From assembly GCF_000004825.1 (NCBI RefSeq), contig NW_008805070.1, forward strand, positions 248,001-312,000: a DNA stretch of 64,000 nucleotides, read 5' to 3'. This document shows, piece by piece, positions 37,198-48,495 of this stretch. Origin of the DNA: Heterostelium album PN500 (Eukaryota; Evosea; Eumycetozoa; Acytosteliales; Acytosteliaceae). Every line of letters begins with the position of its first letter. Position 1 is the first letter of the stretch. Made by a program: the position numbers and the translations under genes. The notes under the pieces are model-generated. The model did no database searches. It was not told where the DNA came from and saw only the letters and a list, made by a program, of their open reading frames with translations.

Positions 37198-38771
37198 ATG
37201 TTAACAGAACAATCTATTGCTAAAATGAAGGTGGCAGAGTTGAAGGAAGAGTTGTCAAAGAGAGGTGTGTCTACCACTGGAATGTTAAAAGCAGCATTGG
37301 TGGATGCATTAAAAAAGTTTTTAGATGAAACAACAACAACTACAGCAACAACTACAGCAACAACAACAGAATCAACAAAGAAAGTAGATAATAAAGTTAT
37401 AGAAGATACAACAGCAACAGCAACTACAACGACAACAACAGAAGTAACTGAAACAAAAACTTCAATAAATAATGCCAAGGATGATACAGAAACAGCTTCA
37501 GTTGTTGTCGCTACATCAATTACAAAAGAAACTACATCAGATGTTAAAGAAGATTCTTCAGAGAAACCACAAGAAGATAATAAAAATAAGACACCAATAG
37601 AAACAAAAACAAATACAGAATCAGAAGTAGTAGCAGAAAAGGAAAATGTGGAAATGAAAGATGTAGAAATTTCAAAGGATAATAATAATACAGAAGATAA
37701 GGATAAAGATAAGATGAAGGAAAAGATAAAAGAAAGATTGGAGAAAGAGACAAAAGAAAGAGAGGAATTGTTAAAGTCACAATTGGATAAGAAGAGAAAG
37801 GATACAGAGGCAGGTAGTACGACCACCACTGTTGTTGAAAATACAAGTAATTCTACTTCAAGTGCAGAGTCAAAGAAACAGAGAACAAATTCACCAACAA
37901 CAACAACAACAACTACTACTACAACTAGTACATCACCAACAACTGGTGTATCTGGTACAACATCACCAATACCGACACCAACTAAACCAGTCAGTAGAAC
38001 ATTGATTATCGATAAGTTTGTAAGACCTTTCAGAATAGAGATGGCGAAACAATTGGTTTCAGAGACTGGCGATGTAGAGAAGTTCTGGATGAACGATATT
38101 CGAAGTTATGCATTTGTGACCTACGCAACAGAGGAACAAGCAGTCAACACTCGTAATGCACTCTATGGATTGGTATGGCCACCACTCAACCGTTCAAAGT
38201 TAATCGTCGACTTTTCATCGGAAGAGGAGTTTGAGAATGCAGAGAAACATCCACAATCCGTTACACCCGTTCTTTTAAGATCATCATCATCACCAAACAA
38301 CAGCAACAACAGCAATACTACTACCAAATCAAGGAAAGAAAGAAAGAAGGAGAAATTGGCAGCTAAAATAGAAGCAAAAGAAGCAAAAGAGTTAAAAGAG
38401 TCGAAAGAAGTAAAAGAGTCAAATAGCAAACAACTACTACAACAAGAATCACAAGGTGATTCATCCAATACTCCTTCATCTTCATCAACAAAAAAAGATA
38501 AAGAAAAAGAATCAATTGGTATGTTTATTATTTTAATAGATCATTAATCGCCGCAAATGTACGAAATAATACCTAACAACTTTTACATTGATGATCAATA
38601 ATTATAGATATGGATAAACTATTTAAAAAGACAGTTACAAAACCACATATTTATTATCTACCGTTGACCGATGAAGAAGCGGCAGCCAGAGACCGAGTTA
38701 AACCAAGACCACCATTCTTACTTCCACCATCAGTCGATATCAGAAGAGATAGAAATGTATATACGAAATAA
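37198..38771 (+). CDS. Acinus-like SAP-RRM-RSB protein (ASAP/EJC factor)
   Basis: Exons 37198-38518 and 38608-38771 give about 494 residues. A SAP domain occupies roughly residues 7-42 (KMKVAELKEELSKRGVSTTG). A Thr/Lys/Glu-rich low-complexity stretch leads to an RRM at about 262-345 (RTLIIDKFVRPFRIEMAKQ; YAFVTYATEEQAVNTRNAL). A short second exon encodes DKLFKKTVTKPHIYYLPLT, matching the RSB motif by which acinus binds RNPS1 and SAP18. This domain order is that of acinus (ACIN1), the scaffold of the ASAP complex that rides on exon junction complexes and affects splicing in the nucleus. The RSB exon has no usable start codon and is supported by phase and motif. Confidence 0.88.
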
Positions 38772-39584
38772 AAGCAAAGCAAATTAAATTAAATTACAAT
38801 GGATTGATCAAAATTAATTTTATTTCTTTTCAATAATAACTTATCCAAATATGGACATATCAATGTTCTATTTCGTACAAATTGTGAAGGTTCATAAAGT
38901 CTGAATTTACTAATAATATATTTATTAACAAATGATCATATGCCAAAGGGGTAAGGCTCTCAATCATTTAAAGATATTTCAAAACAATATCTATATGTTT
39001 GCTGGTCAAATCTAATTTTGGCGAAACAACAAAAAAACTCTATGATTGATATAACCTGACAACATATTATTTTTAAAGATTATTAATTTTTGAAAATAAC
39101 TTTGCTTTAAAAATAATAATAATTAGGTGTTGATTTTATTCCCACCTAGAGCTCTGTTTGATTTTAATAAAAATATTGATTGTCTGTATCATATTAATAG
39201 TTGAATTTATTGATAATGATATCATTAATTAAACAACGACAACAATGCATGCCGGTATTAGCATTAACCATACTTATGCTTTGCACTCTGTAAAACATAG
39301 TCTACAAATTAGGATTATCGGTATTATTATTAATAATAATATTAAAATTCGTAAATTACATAATCATTATTAAATTAATTAAATTAAATTATAAATTAAT
39401 GCAAAATGTCTGTGATGATGAAATGATTATTAAGTTTTTCTCACTTTTTAATTTAATTTTAAAATTACTTTAAATTTTTGCATAAACCAATCAAAATTCC
39501 GAAATTTCAGACAAGTTTTTAAACCTCAACGACCGGTCCTTTCAATTCATTCATTTTAATTTTTTAATTTTAATTTAATGTATT
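38772..39584. other. Intergenic acinus-ABC transporter
   Basis: About 0.8 kb of AT-rich DNA with a few more complex patches (38880-39010 and 39120-39300). I looked for a tRNA or short RNA gene there and saw no convincing box or cloverleaf. Confidence 0.5.
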
Positions 39585-42500
39585 ATGAGTTCAGATAGAA
39601 TACCACTAAAAAAACTTAAAGGAAATAATAATGATGACGAGGAAAATAAAAATCATTATTTAGAAAATATAGAAAACACCAAAAAAGGTGCTGTAAAAGG
39701 TTTTGGAGGAGAACAATCACCTGAAGAAAATGCATTGTTCAGTTTATTAACATGGGATTGGTTAAATAAGTAAGTATAAAAAATTAATTAATCAAAAAAA
39801 AAAATAAATAAAAATCATTAACACACATTTAATTTTTTTAATTATTTTAATATAATTTTTTTTATAATCTATTTTTAGATTTGTATGGTTTTGTTATAGA
39901 AATGTTTTGGAACAAAAGCATATTTGGAATTTAGCTAAATGGGACAAAGCAGAAACTCTTAATAATAGGATGCGTGTGGAGTGGGAGAAAGAAATGAAAA
40001 AACCTAATCCATCCTATACTAGAGCTGGATTTCGTGCATTTGGTATGACCTATCTTTTGGCGGGATTATTCCAGTGTGTTTTTATTGCAGCACAGTTTGT
40101 CGGTCCAGAGATGCTATCGAAAATGATAACGTTCATCATGGAGGCGAAATCCAATAAGCCTGGACTAGATCTAAACTGGGGATATTACTACGCTCTAATA
40201 ATATTCTGTACATCGATGGTTGGTTCCATTTGTCTCTATAAATCCAATATGATGACTGCAAGAGTTGGTGATTATGTAAGTGTTTAATTATATTTAAATT
40301 AATTACTATTATTTCATTTCCAGAAAATAAAAAAAACACTAACATTTTTTGCACCAAATTTAGATGAGATCAGTCATTGTTTGTGATGTATATCAGAAAT
40401 CATTGAGATTAAGTAATTCTGCAAGATCCAAGACATCGACTGGTGAAATTGTTAATTTGATGAGTAACGATGCTCAGAGAATGATTGAAGTGTTTGGTGT
40501 TTTGAACAATGGTTTGTATGCTCCTTTGCAATTGGCAGTGTGTGTAGTGTTGCTCTACTTGAAGATCAAATGGATTACATTCGTTGCTCTTGGATTCATG
40601 TTGCTAATGATTCCTATCAACAGTGTTCTCGGTAAGCGGTTACTGAATCTACGTAGAGCGTTCGTCAAGTTTACCGATCTCCGTGTGAAAGCCACCAATG
40701 AAATATTGCAATCGATCAAAGTTATCAAGCTCTATTCCTGGGAGGATTCATTCACCAAACGAGTGTCGAATCATCGTGACAAAGAGGTAGATCAAATATT
40801 CAAATTCACCTATGCCAGATCGATATTGGTAGTTCTCAGTCTTTCAGTTCCAACAATCGTATCCATGTTGGTATTCAGTATCTATTATAAGGTCAACAGC
40901 GAGATGAAACCAGGTGAAATATTCGCTGCCATTGCCTATCTAAATATTCTTAGAACACCATTGATATTCTTGCCATTCCTTATATCGCTAGTCGCACAAC
41001 TTAAGGTAGCAACCAAAAGAGTGACAGATTTCCTAATGCTACCGGAGCTGGACACGCTGAGAGAACCAGACGATCCAGATCTTCCAAATGGAATCTACAT
41101 CGAGCATGCCGATGTTGTTTGGAATCCAGAGCAAGACGATTCATTCCATTTAGATAATTTGGATGTGCGATGCTCTGGCGCTTCTCTCACCATGGTAGTT
41201 GGATCGGTCGGAAGTGGAAAGTCTACACTCTGCCAGGCGATGTTGGGTGAGCTATCCATTCGTCAAGGTTCAGTAAGAACACGTGGATCGATTGCCTATG
41301 TTTCTCAGCAGGCATGGATCATCAATGCTTCGCTACGAGATAACATTCTATTTGGACGACCAATGGATGAGGATCGCTATCATCGAGTGATAGAGTGTTG
41401 CTCTCTCGAGAAAGACTTGGAGATGTTTCCACAGGGTGATCTGGTGGAGATTGGTGAGAGAGGTATCAATTTGTCGGGTGGACAGAAACAACGTGTTTCG
41501 ATTGCACGAGCAGTATATAACGATGCCGACATTTATATATTCGACGATCCACTCTCTGCTGTTGATGCGCACGTTGGAAAGCATTTGTTCTATCAGTGTT
41601 TCAAAGGAGTATTGAAAAACAAGACAGTTATACTCTCTACCAATCAGCTGCAATATCTACCACATGCCGACCATATTCTAGTGATGAAGAGCAACTGTAT
41701 TTCAGAGCGTGGAAACTACCAAGATCTGATGAACTCTGAAGCAGAGTTTTCAAATCTTATTAGAGAGTATGGAGTTGAAGATTCGTCATCGACACCAACA
41801 AACAGTCAAGAACAAAAGGAGGAGGATGCAGATGATGAAAATGTATCAATTGAAATGGATACAACTGTTACCAATACAAAGGATAAAAATAATAAGAAAT
41901 ATCAAAGTTTACCTACAACAAATGTATCGGAAGCTCAACCCAAAAAGCTAAAGATCGGAGATAATGGTGGAAAGCTAATCAGTCAGGAAGAGCGTGAAGA
42001 GGGATCGGTCAGTAATTATGTTTACTTCAAGTATTTCACAGCAGGAGGAATCATCCATTTTATCGCTTCATTTATTTTCTATGCTGGTGATGTTGGATCG
42101 GTTATTTTCATGAATTGGTGGTTATCCTACTGGTCCGATTCACAAGCTTCACTCCAAGCCAATGGAAAACACAATGGACTGAGTAATAAGGATTTCCTGT
42201 ATTGTTTCATTGGAATTGGTTTCGGATCGATTGTCTTTATAACATTGCGTTGCCTTACATTCTATACTTATTGTGTCAAAGTTGGAAGGGTGCTCCACGA
42301 GCAACTTTTCCACTCGATACTCTCGGCTCCAATGTGGTTCTTTGACACCACACCGTTGGGACGTATTATCAATCGTTTCACACGTGACATTGACAGTGTA
42401 GATAATCTAATATCAACGGCAATGGGTAATTATATTTATTATATGTTGGCAGTCGTTGGAACACTGGCAATCATATCATCGGTCATTCCTAAACTTCTTA

Positions 42501-43840
42501 TTATCTTGGCACCTGTCATTGTGATATATTATCTACTTCAAAACTTCTATCGTCATTCCTCACGAGAGTTACAACGTTTGGTATCAATTAGTCGTTCTCC
42601 GATATTTGCTCATTTCTCAGAGACTTTGAATGGAGTTTCCACTATCCGTGCCTACAAATGCGAGGGTGCCAACACTCAAACCAACATGAAGTATTTAGAT
42701 ACCAACAACTCATCTTATCTCCTTCTACAAGCTTGTATGCAGTGGTTAGGATTGCGTTTGGATCTACTTGGTAACTTGATAATCTTCTTTTCCTTTATGT
42801 TTGTACAGTTGGCAAGAGACAGTATAGATCTTGGTCAAGTTGGATTGGCACTCTCATACTCGTTGACATTAACACAGTCAGTAAACAAAGCAACTATTCA
42901 GGCTGCCGATACTGAAACCAAGCTGAACAGCGTCGAGCGTATTCTCCATTATATCAAAGGACCGAAGGAAGCACCTCAGATCATTGAGAGCAATCGACCA
43001 GTTCAAGAGTGGCCACAACATGGTGGAATTGTTTTTGAGAATTTAGTTATGAGATACCGTGAGGGATTGGATCCAGTACTGAAAGGAATCTCTTGTGAGA
43101 TCAAACCAAAGGAGAGAATTGGTATTGTTGGTCGAACCGGTGCTGGAAAATCATCGATTGTTCTCGCTTTGTTCCGTTTGGTCGAGTCATCACAAGGTCG
43201 AATTCTCATCGACGGACAAGATATCTCAAAGATCGGACTAAAAGATCTTCGAAAGAGTTTGTCTATTATCCCTCAAGATCCAGTTATGTTCTCTGGAACA
43301 CTCAGAGAGAACTTGGATCCCTTTGTGGAATATACCGACGCGGAGCTCTGGGAGTTACTGGAAAGCATTCAATTGGCTGGTGTGGTTCGCGCCAATGAAG
43401 GTGGATTGCTATGCAAAGTGACGGATAACGGTGAAAATTGGTCGGTTGGACAGCGCCAGTTGATTTGTCTCGGAAGAGCATTATTGCGTAGACCCAAGAT
43501 ATTGGTTTTGGATGAAGCAACAGCCAGTGTTGATGCTCAGACCGACCAACTCATCCAACAGACGATCCGATCTAAATTCTCAGATTGTACAATTCTCACG
43601 ATTGCTCATCGTTTGAATACCATTATGGATTCCGATCGTATCTTGGTATTGGATTCAGGTAGAATATCGGAATTGGATACACCAATCAGATTACTTGATA
43701 ACCCAGATTCCATTCTAACATGGCTAGTCAATGAGACTGGTAATCAGAATGCCAAGCTACTTCGAAAGATTGCCGAAGAAGGAAAATATATAGGAAGCGA
43801 TTTGACTGTCGATTCAGAAGAAAAGGAAAATTATAGCTAA
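39585..43840 (+). CDS. ABC transporter, subfamily C (MRP type)
   Basis: Exons 39585-39769, 39879-40275 and 40364-43840 give about 1352 residues. The order is TMD1-NBD1-TMD2-NBD2 without the extra N-terminal TMD0. The pre-TMD segment ENALFSLLTWDWLNKF is a typical ABCC start. NBD1 has Walker A GSVGSGKSTL (near residue 474), signature LSGGQKQR (near 564) and Walker B IYIFDDPLSAVD. NBD2 has GRTGAGKSS (near 1117), the ABCC-typical WSVGQRQL and ILVLDEATASVD. The Asp after the NBD1 Walker B DD, where a Glu is usual, is the normal ABCC asymmetry (degenerate site 1). It probably exports conjugated organic anions or drugs across the plasma or a vacuolar membrane. It ends with an acidic, phosphorylatable tail. 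Confidence 0.94.
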
Positions 43841-44184
43841 TGAATGACCGCAACAAAAATAAAAATATTATTAATAAAAATAAAAGTCTATTTTTCTATC
43901 TTAAACATTAAGAAAACCACCATTTCACATATTTCTTTATAATAAAGTTAATATAGCATATAAGTTTATCTGTCTAAGTAGATTAAACTGTTTCAGATTT
44001 GCATAAGCAATTATAGCCAATCACCAGCTGTGATCAAGTGCAACTCCATCCTGATATACTATTTTCATATCAAATCAATATGATATGAATTTATAAAACC
44101 AAGAGAGTATATTGACTGATGTTAATATACTTAAACAAAATAATATTTCTTAACAATTTAATAATAAAATAAAAATAGATACCC
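43841..44184. other. Intergenic downstream of the ABC transporter
   Basis: AT-rich 340-bp stretch. No gene was recognised; it leads into a decayed coding region. Confidence 0.5.
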
Positions 44185-44812
44185 GAAATATTAAAACTAT
44201 TCAAGAGCTACAGAACAAATAAAATATATTAAACAACATTATATCAAACCAGAATTCATATTTTAAAGAATTAGAGAGTGTTCAAGATCGCTATGATAAA
44301 TTATATGATCAAATTATAAAAATAATATCATATTACATGGATCAATAAAAGTAAAACAATTAAAGAACTTGACGATCGATAATGAATATAATACATTTGA
44401 TCAAATATATGAGAATATCGACGATGGTGACATCTTAATAGCATAAATGAATGAAAAAAAGAAAAAAGTAATCGATGAGATTAATGAATCATATAAGAAC
44501 AAAAAAGAAGAAATAATAATTAAGAATATAGAAGAGGCAGATAAAAAAATTAAAGGTATTTGATTAACTAAAAAATATACAACAAAAAAAAACAAGTTGA
44601 AAAGATGAAAAAAACTGTTTGTAATTGAAAATATCAAAACCCCTGGAGAAATGATTACTACATGGGATAATGTAGAATCGTACTTAAAAACGCAATTAGA
44701 TATAATGGAAGAGAAAGAAAAAGAGCAAAATGTAAAAGTAAAAGTGGAAGTGAATAATAACTACGATGGTGGTGATCCTAACAAGATTTTAAAAAAACGA
44801 AAAAATAAATAA
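44185..44812 (+). pseudogene. Decayed coiled-coil protein gene (possibly B-box zinc-finger family)
   Basis: Plus-strand frames read as protein-like coiled-coil sequence broken by stops: IKTIQELQNK, then FKELESVQDRYDKLYDQ, then LKNLTIDNEYNTFDQIYE, then KKKVIDEINESYKNKKEEI, then TPGEMITTWDNVESYLKTQ, ending in a Lys-rich tail at 44812. At least four stops or shifts interrupt it and no start was found. The heptad-like spacing and segment order recall the post-B-box region of dictyostelid B-box zinc-finger proteins; that family link is from memory and unproven. Confidence 0.5.
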
Positions 44813-44823
44813 TTTATTTACTA

Positions 44824-45402
44824 TTAATTTATTATTTTAATATTTATTTTTTGTTTTAATAATTGGTTGGTCTCTAATAATTCCTTTAACTGCTCAGATA
44901 TTCGTTTTAACAAGTCCTCGTTGTTACCAGTAGTAGCAGCAGTAGTAAAATCAGTATCTTTTTTCTTGGCGGATGTGGCCGGTGTTATGGAGTATAGTCT
45001 GGAACTATAGTTTTGTGGTGTTTTATTGATAAATTGGGTATACCGGGAATGATTGTACTCTTTTTGAAGTTCTTTTTCCGATGGTGATAAGGCGTTCCAT
45101 TGCTCGAGGGCTTCGTTTTGGGCTTCGAGTAATTGAAGCCATTGGAATTTACATTTTTTTCCAGCATTAACGGCTGAATCATGCAAAGCGATAAATCTGG
45201 TAGATGGAAACAAAAAATGTCTATTGTGGGTGACATGGTACTTCACTATCTTTTGACACTTGGGGCAGTTGCCGTCGATCTCCCTACCACCAGTACCAAA
45301 AACGGGCTCGATAAATTTCTCTGGCTTCGGTAGTTGTTGCTCGTCAGTATGGTCCGTATTTATATTTGTATTTGTATAATAAGAAGAATGATCTTTAACC
45401 AT
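44824..45402 (-). CDS. Orphan Cys-rich protein with C-terminal coiled coil
   Basis: A single exon of about 192 residues from the ATG at 45402. A CPKC pair at about residue 47 is followed by conserved-looking aromatic and His residues (YHVTHNRHFLFPSTRF) and a later KKCKFQW, which may complete a zinc site. The middle stretch ALEQWNALSPSEKELQKEYN faintly resembles an HMG-box helix pair. The C-terminal 35 residues (LLKRISEQLKELLETNQLL) form a likely coiled coil. I do not recognise the family. It sits between a dead coiled-coil gene and a transposon-like relic, so it may be an accessory or element-derived gene. Confidence 0.6.
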   Translation of the reverse strand: MVKDHSSYYTNTNINTDHTDEQQLPKPEKFIEPVFGTGGREIDGNCPKCQKIVKYHVTHNRHFLFPSTRFIALHDSAVNAGKKCKFQWLQLLEAQNEALEQWNALSPSEKELQKEYNHSRYTQFINKTPQNYSSRLYSITPATSAKKKDTDFTTAATTGNNEDLLKRISEQLKELLETNQLLKQKINIKIIN

Positions 45403-45605
45403 CAAAACTACTGGTATTTATAGCCAAAGATTATTATTAAAGTCATGATGTGCTTTTAGTGAATAAGACTAATAATAGTAATTATTCAACTTTGTTAATA
45501 AGTTTAATTTAAATAAAACATTTTAAAACCTGATGAAGAATAAAAAACAAAATAATTTATTTCCCTTCACACACTTACTTTTAATTTTTATATAGTGAGA
45601 TCTAA

Positions 45606-47620
45606 ATGAAAACATCGAACGCTACTTCAAACAAAAAGTTTGTGATAAAATGTTTCCTGGTATTTGTGGATATAAGAAAAAAAAATGGCATAATCTGTGT
45701 AACCGTTTTAGACCAAGGAAAAGTAAGCCTGTGGCCTGTTATTTCGGCCACAAGAATCCTCACTAATGATTCGAGTTATTCATTTAAAACCAAGTAAATA
45801 TTTCTACAAAAATTAATATATTATTTTATCTCACCTATCTTCATATAGTAGACTACTGAAGGAGATAAATTAATTTTTGTAGAATTACTAGTAATAAAAT
45901 TCCCATATTTTACAATTTTTTTAAAATTAATGCGCAGGCGAAAGTTGTTGGGAGCCTTTGTTTTGATCCCCTTTTTCTTCCACAATAACTATTCTTTATT
46001 AGCAGTCAAGAACAAGAAAGTATACGACCTGAGAGAGTCTATTTTGGCAAATCTGGCATTGGAGAGCGAATATGAGAATGTGTTGATGAAGGCCAAGGAA
46101 GTTAAGAAGGCCAACAAGCAAAATGAACAAGCAAAGTCGGCCAACAGAGGAGCCAAAAAGTAATTTGTTAATCTAATCAGAATGAAGCTCGAACATTGTA
46201 CTTTACACCAACCATAAGGGTGAATCGGTGGACGATCTAGTAGACAGACTTGGTTTCTTCTTACCCTCTTCAATAAATCCCTCGGTGTTCTCTGTCTCAA
46301 ACTCTCGCTCCTACGGCATTTCCTCTTTGGTCTTTACATTTTTGGTCGGTGCAAAAAGGAGTTGTTGAATCTGTGCATCAGACGAAGGATTCATATACTT
46401 GGAGCGGGTACGGATACGATGAGTGTATCAAGTTGACGAACTGTCGAAATACCATTATAGATTTCATTTGCAAGGACGCAGAAAAGAAAGAAAAACTTAT
46501 TCAATTGTGGGATCTATTTGTGTATCTAATTGAAATCTGTAAAAGCGATGATGTGATAGTAACAAATGAAAAATGGTTAGAATTATCAACAGAATTTGGA
46601 AAGCAATACTGTACTCTTTTTAACAAGAATATCACCTCCTACCTACATTTATTCATCGCTCATTTTGGTGATATCTTAGATAGGTTTGGAGGATTGTTGG
46701 AGCGTTTGGCAAACTTTGGAATTGAAAATAGGCACAAGTTCATCAAGCTTATTGTTTCCTGTTCAAACTTTCATTTTGCTACTGAAACATTTTACAAGAC
46801 TCTGTTCGTAAAATGCTATCGTTGGTCGCGACCAGTTTCAAGATCACAAGACAAGGAGAAGATCGATCTCTCTGACCACCAATGGTGTTTGATGAACCTT
46901 GTGCCAGTGAAATCCATATATCTCCCAATACCAAGACCATAAATGTTGAAGACAACCTTTCTTCCCGTATAAGCCAGGAAGAGTTCCACGTTTAATAACA
47001 AACCAGCCTCCAGATCCTGTGAATGGCTGTGACAAGGTATATTCTAATGTCAATCGGAATTTAGCATATGCCGAGAAACGTAAGAGCCTGATAGTCACCG
47101 ATATTAACACTGGCGTTTGTTGGAGTGCTAAAGTAGCAAAAAATACATCCTTCAAATCTTACGATGTAACCATTGACTCCATCTTGAGCGAATGACACTC
47201 CTTTAACATGCAATCTAAGCATGGATACTACCGTAACTATTGCAAGCACATTATAAAGGTCTTAAGAGAGATTGATGTTGACGAACCTACAATTAGACGA
47301 CTATTTGACGATAACTGCAGGCGTCTTAGTTTATCAAATCAGGTAAGGCCACTCTCCACGAAAAGTTCATTGCCAAATCCCAAACGATATTTGGAAATGT
47401 AGCTAAACAAAAAAGAGTTAGAACATCTACACATGGATTACATGCCAATTTACAAACTTGCCAAATGTTACCTACAATGACGATTGTACTGATACTATAC
47501 CACATGAAAATCAATGTTCATCTGACCTCGTTTTAGAAATTTATACATCTGATAGTAATAATTCAACAAGTTCATTTAAAAAAATTCTACCAATAAATGT
47601 AAACAATAATTAACTTTTAA
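45606..47620 (+). mobile_element. Multiply broken transposon-like coding relic
   Basis: Successive plus-strand fragments in different frames read as real protein: NIERYFKQKVCDKMFPGICG (about 45620-45680), RRRKLLGAFVLIPFFFHN (45930-46163), NHKGESVDDLVDRLGFFLPS (about 46205-46365), a 190-residue block at 46349-46942 containing LWDLFVYLIEICKSDD, ITSYLHLFIAHFGDIL and ANFGIENRHKF, and a final block from about 47025 with VNRNLAYAEKRKSLIVTD and SKHGYYRNYCKHII, broken by one stop. The Y-L-H..H..G..G..E pattern in the 190-residue block recalls C-termini of some DDE transposases. The element type is not settled. The composition is less AT-rich than the neighbouring spacers. Confidence 0.5.
45801..45889. 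repeat. Imperfect inverted repeat (hairpin), MITE-like
   Basis: The left arm at 45801-45832 starts TTTCTACAAAAATTAAT and ends TTATCTC; the right arm at 45862-45887 reads GAGATAAATTAATTTTTGTA, its near-exact reverse complement. The intervening loop is about 30 nt. The right half (45850-45889) recurs at 51694-51740. Such an arrangement suits a short inverted-repeat element or the termini of a DNA transposon. Confidence 0.65.
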
Positions 47621-48495
47621 TACAATCTATCACTTTTTGGTATGTATTTATTTGATTTATTTTTTTCTTTTTTGATCTTGGGTCAACTATGGCAACCTAT
47701 ATTTGTAAAAACGGCTATTTTAGATTTTTAGAAAATAATTAAAGTACTATCTAAACTAACCTTATCGATAACATCTTAAAAAAGAGAATATCTTCCTAGT
47801 AATTATTAATGTTCCACGGCTTGATGTTTTACTTATTGATGAAATCTCTTTTAACCTCTATAAATGCTATTATATCGTTTGTATTTTCAACCAAAAGGTA
47901 TATTGAACTTTAATAGACCTAATAATCTAAGGATTTCTTTTCTACAATTGCATCCACCAATCAAAAATAGGATTTTTCTCCATTATTTATGATATTTCTC
48001 TTACAACCTTTACTCATCCAAACAAAGAGATCACGATCACTCTTATCTATAGAGATATTTTGTTATAATTTTATTATATCATCAATACCAAGTCATTATC
48101 TTCTTCTGGGTAAGATACCTACCTCTTGGTGAGAAGATCGATCTCGATTTCTACTTTGCTGTCTCACTTTCTTTTTCTGGAAAATTGATCCTTTTTTGAC
48201 ATTCATTAGATAGAACATTTAGTCTCTCTGATCTAGCAATGTTCTCGGCTATACAATCTGTTAATCATCATATTTTATTAATACTATCTAAATCAACCTA
48301 TAAAACTCTTGTTTTAAAATCTTATTATCGAATATAATGAAATATAAACAAAATATCTTACTATTTTGGATAAAAATATATTTTAACATATATTTATTTA
48401 TTCAATTTAACTAAAAAATTTAAAAATTTCATCTTGGCAATCATATGTAAGAATTTCCACGATCGGGACAGGGTGTAATAGGAATTATTTTTTAT
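47621..48495. other. Degraded region, no intact gene
   Basis: AT-rich but with protein-like patches. The clearest is DVLLIDEISF at about 47822-47852, which resembles the Walker B motif of Pif1-type helicases, but the frame around it is broken. Nothing here can be called a gene. Confidence 0.4.

Noticed and set aside
37167-37829. 220-codon antisense ORF with Val/Ser-rich translation
   Set aside because: It is the complement of the Thr/Lys-rich low-complexity part of the acinus-like gene.
38880-39300. Patch of higher complexity considered as a tRNA or class I RNA gene
   Set aside because: No A/B box pair, cloverleaf or upstream promoter element could be identified by eye.
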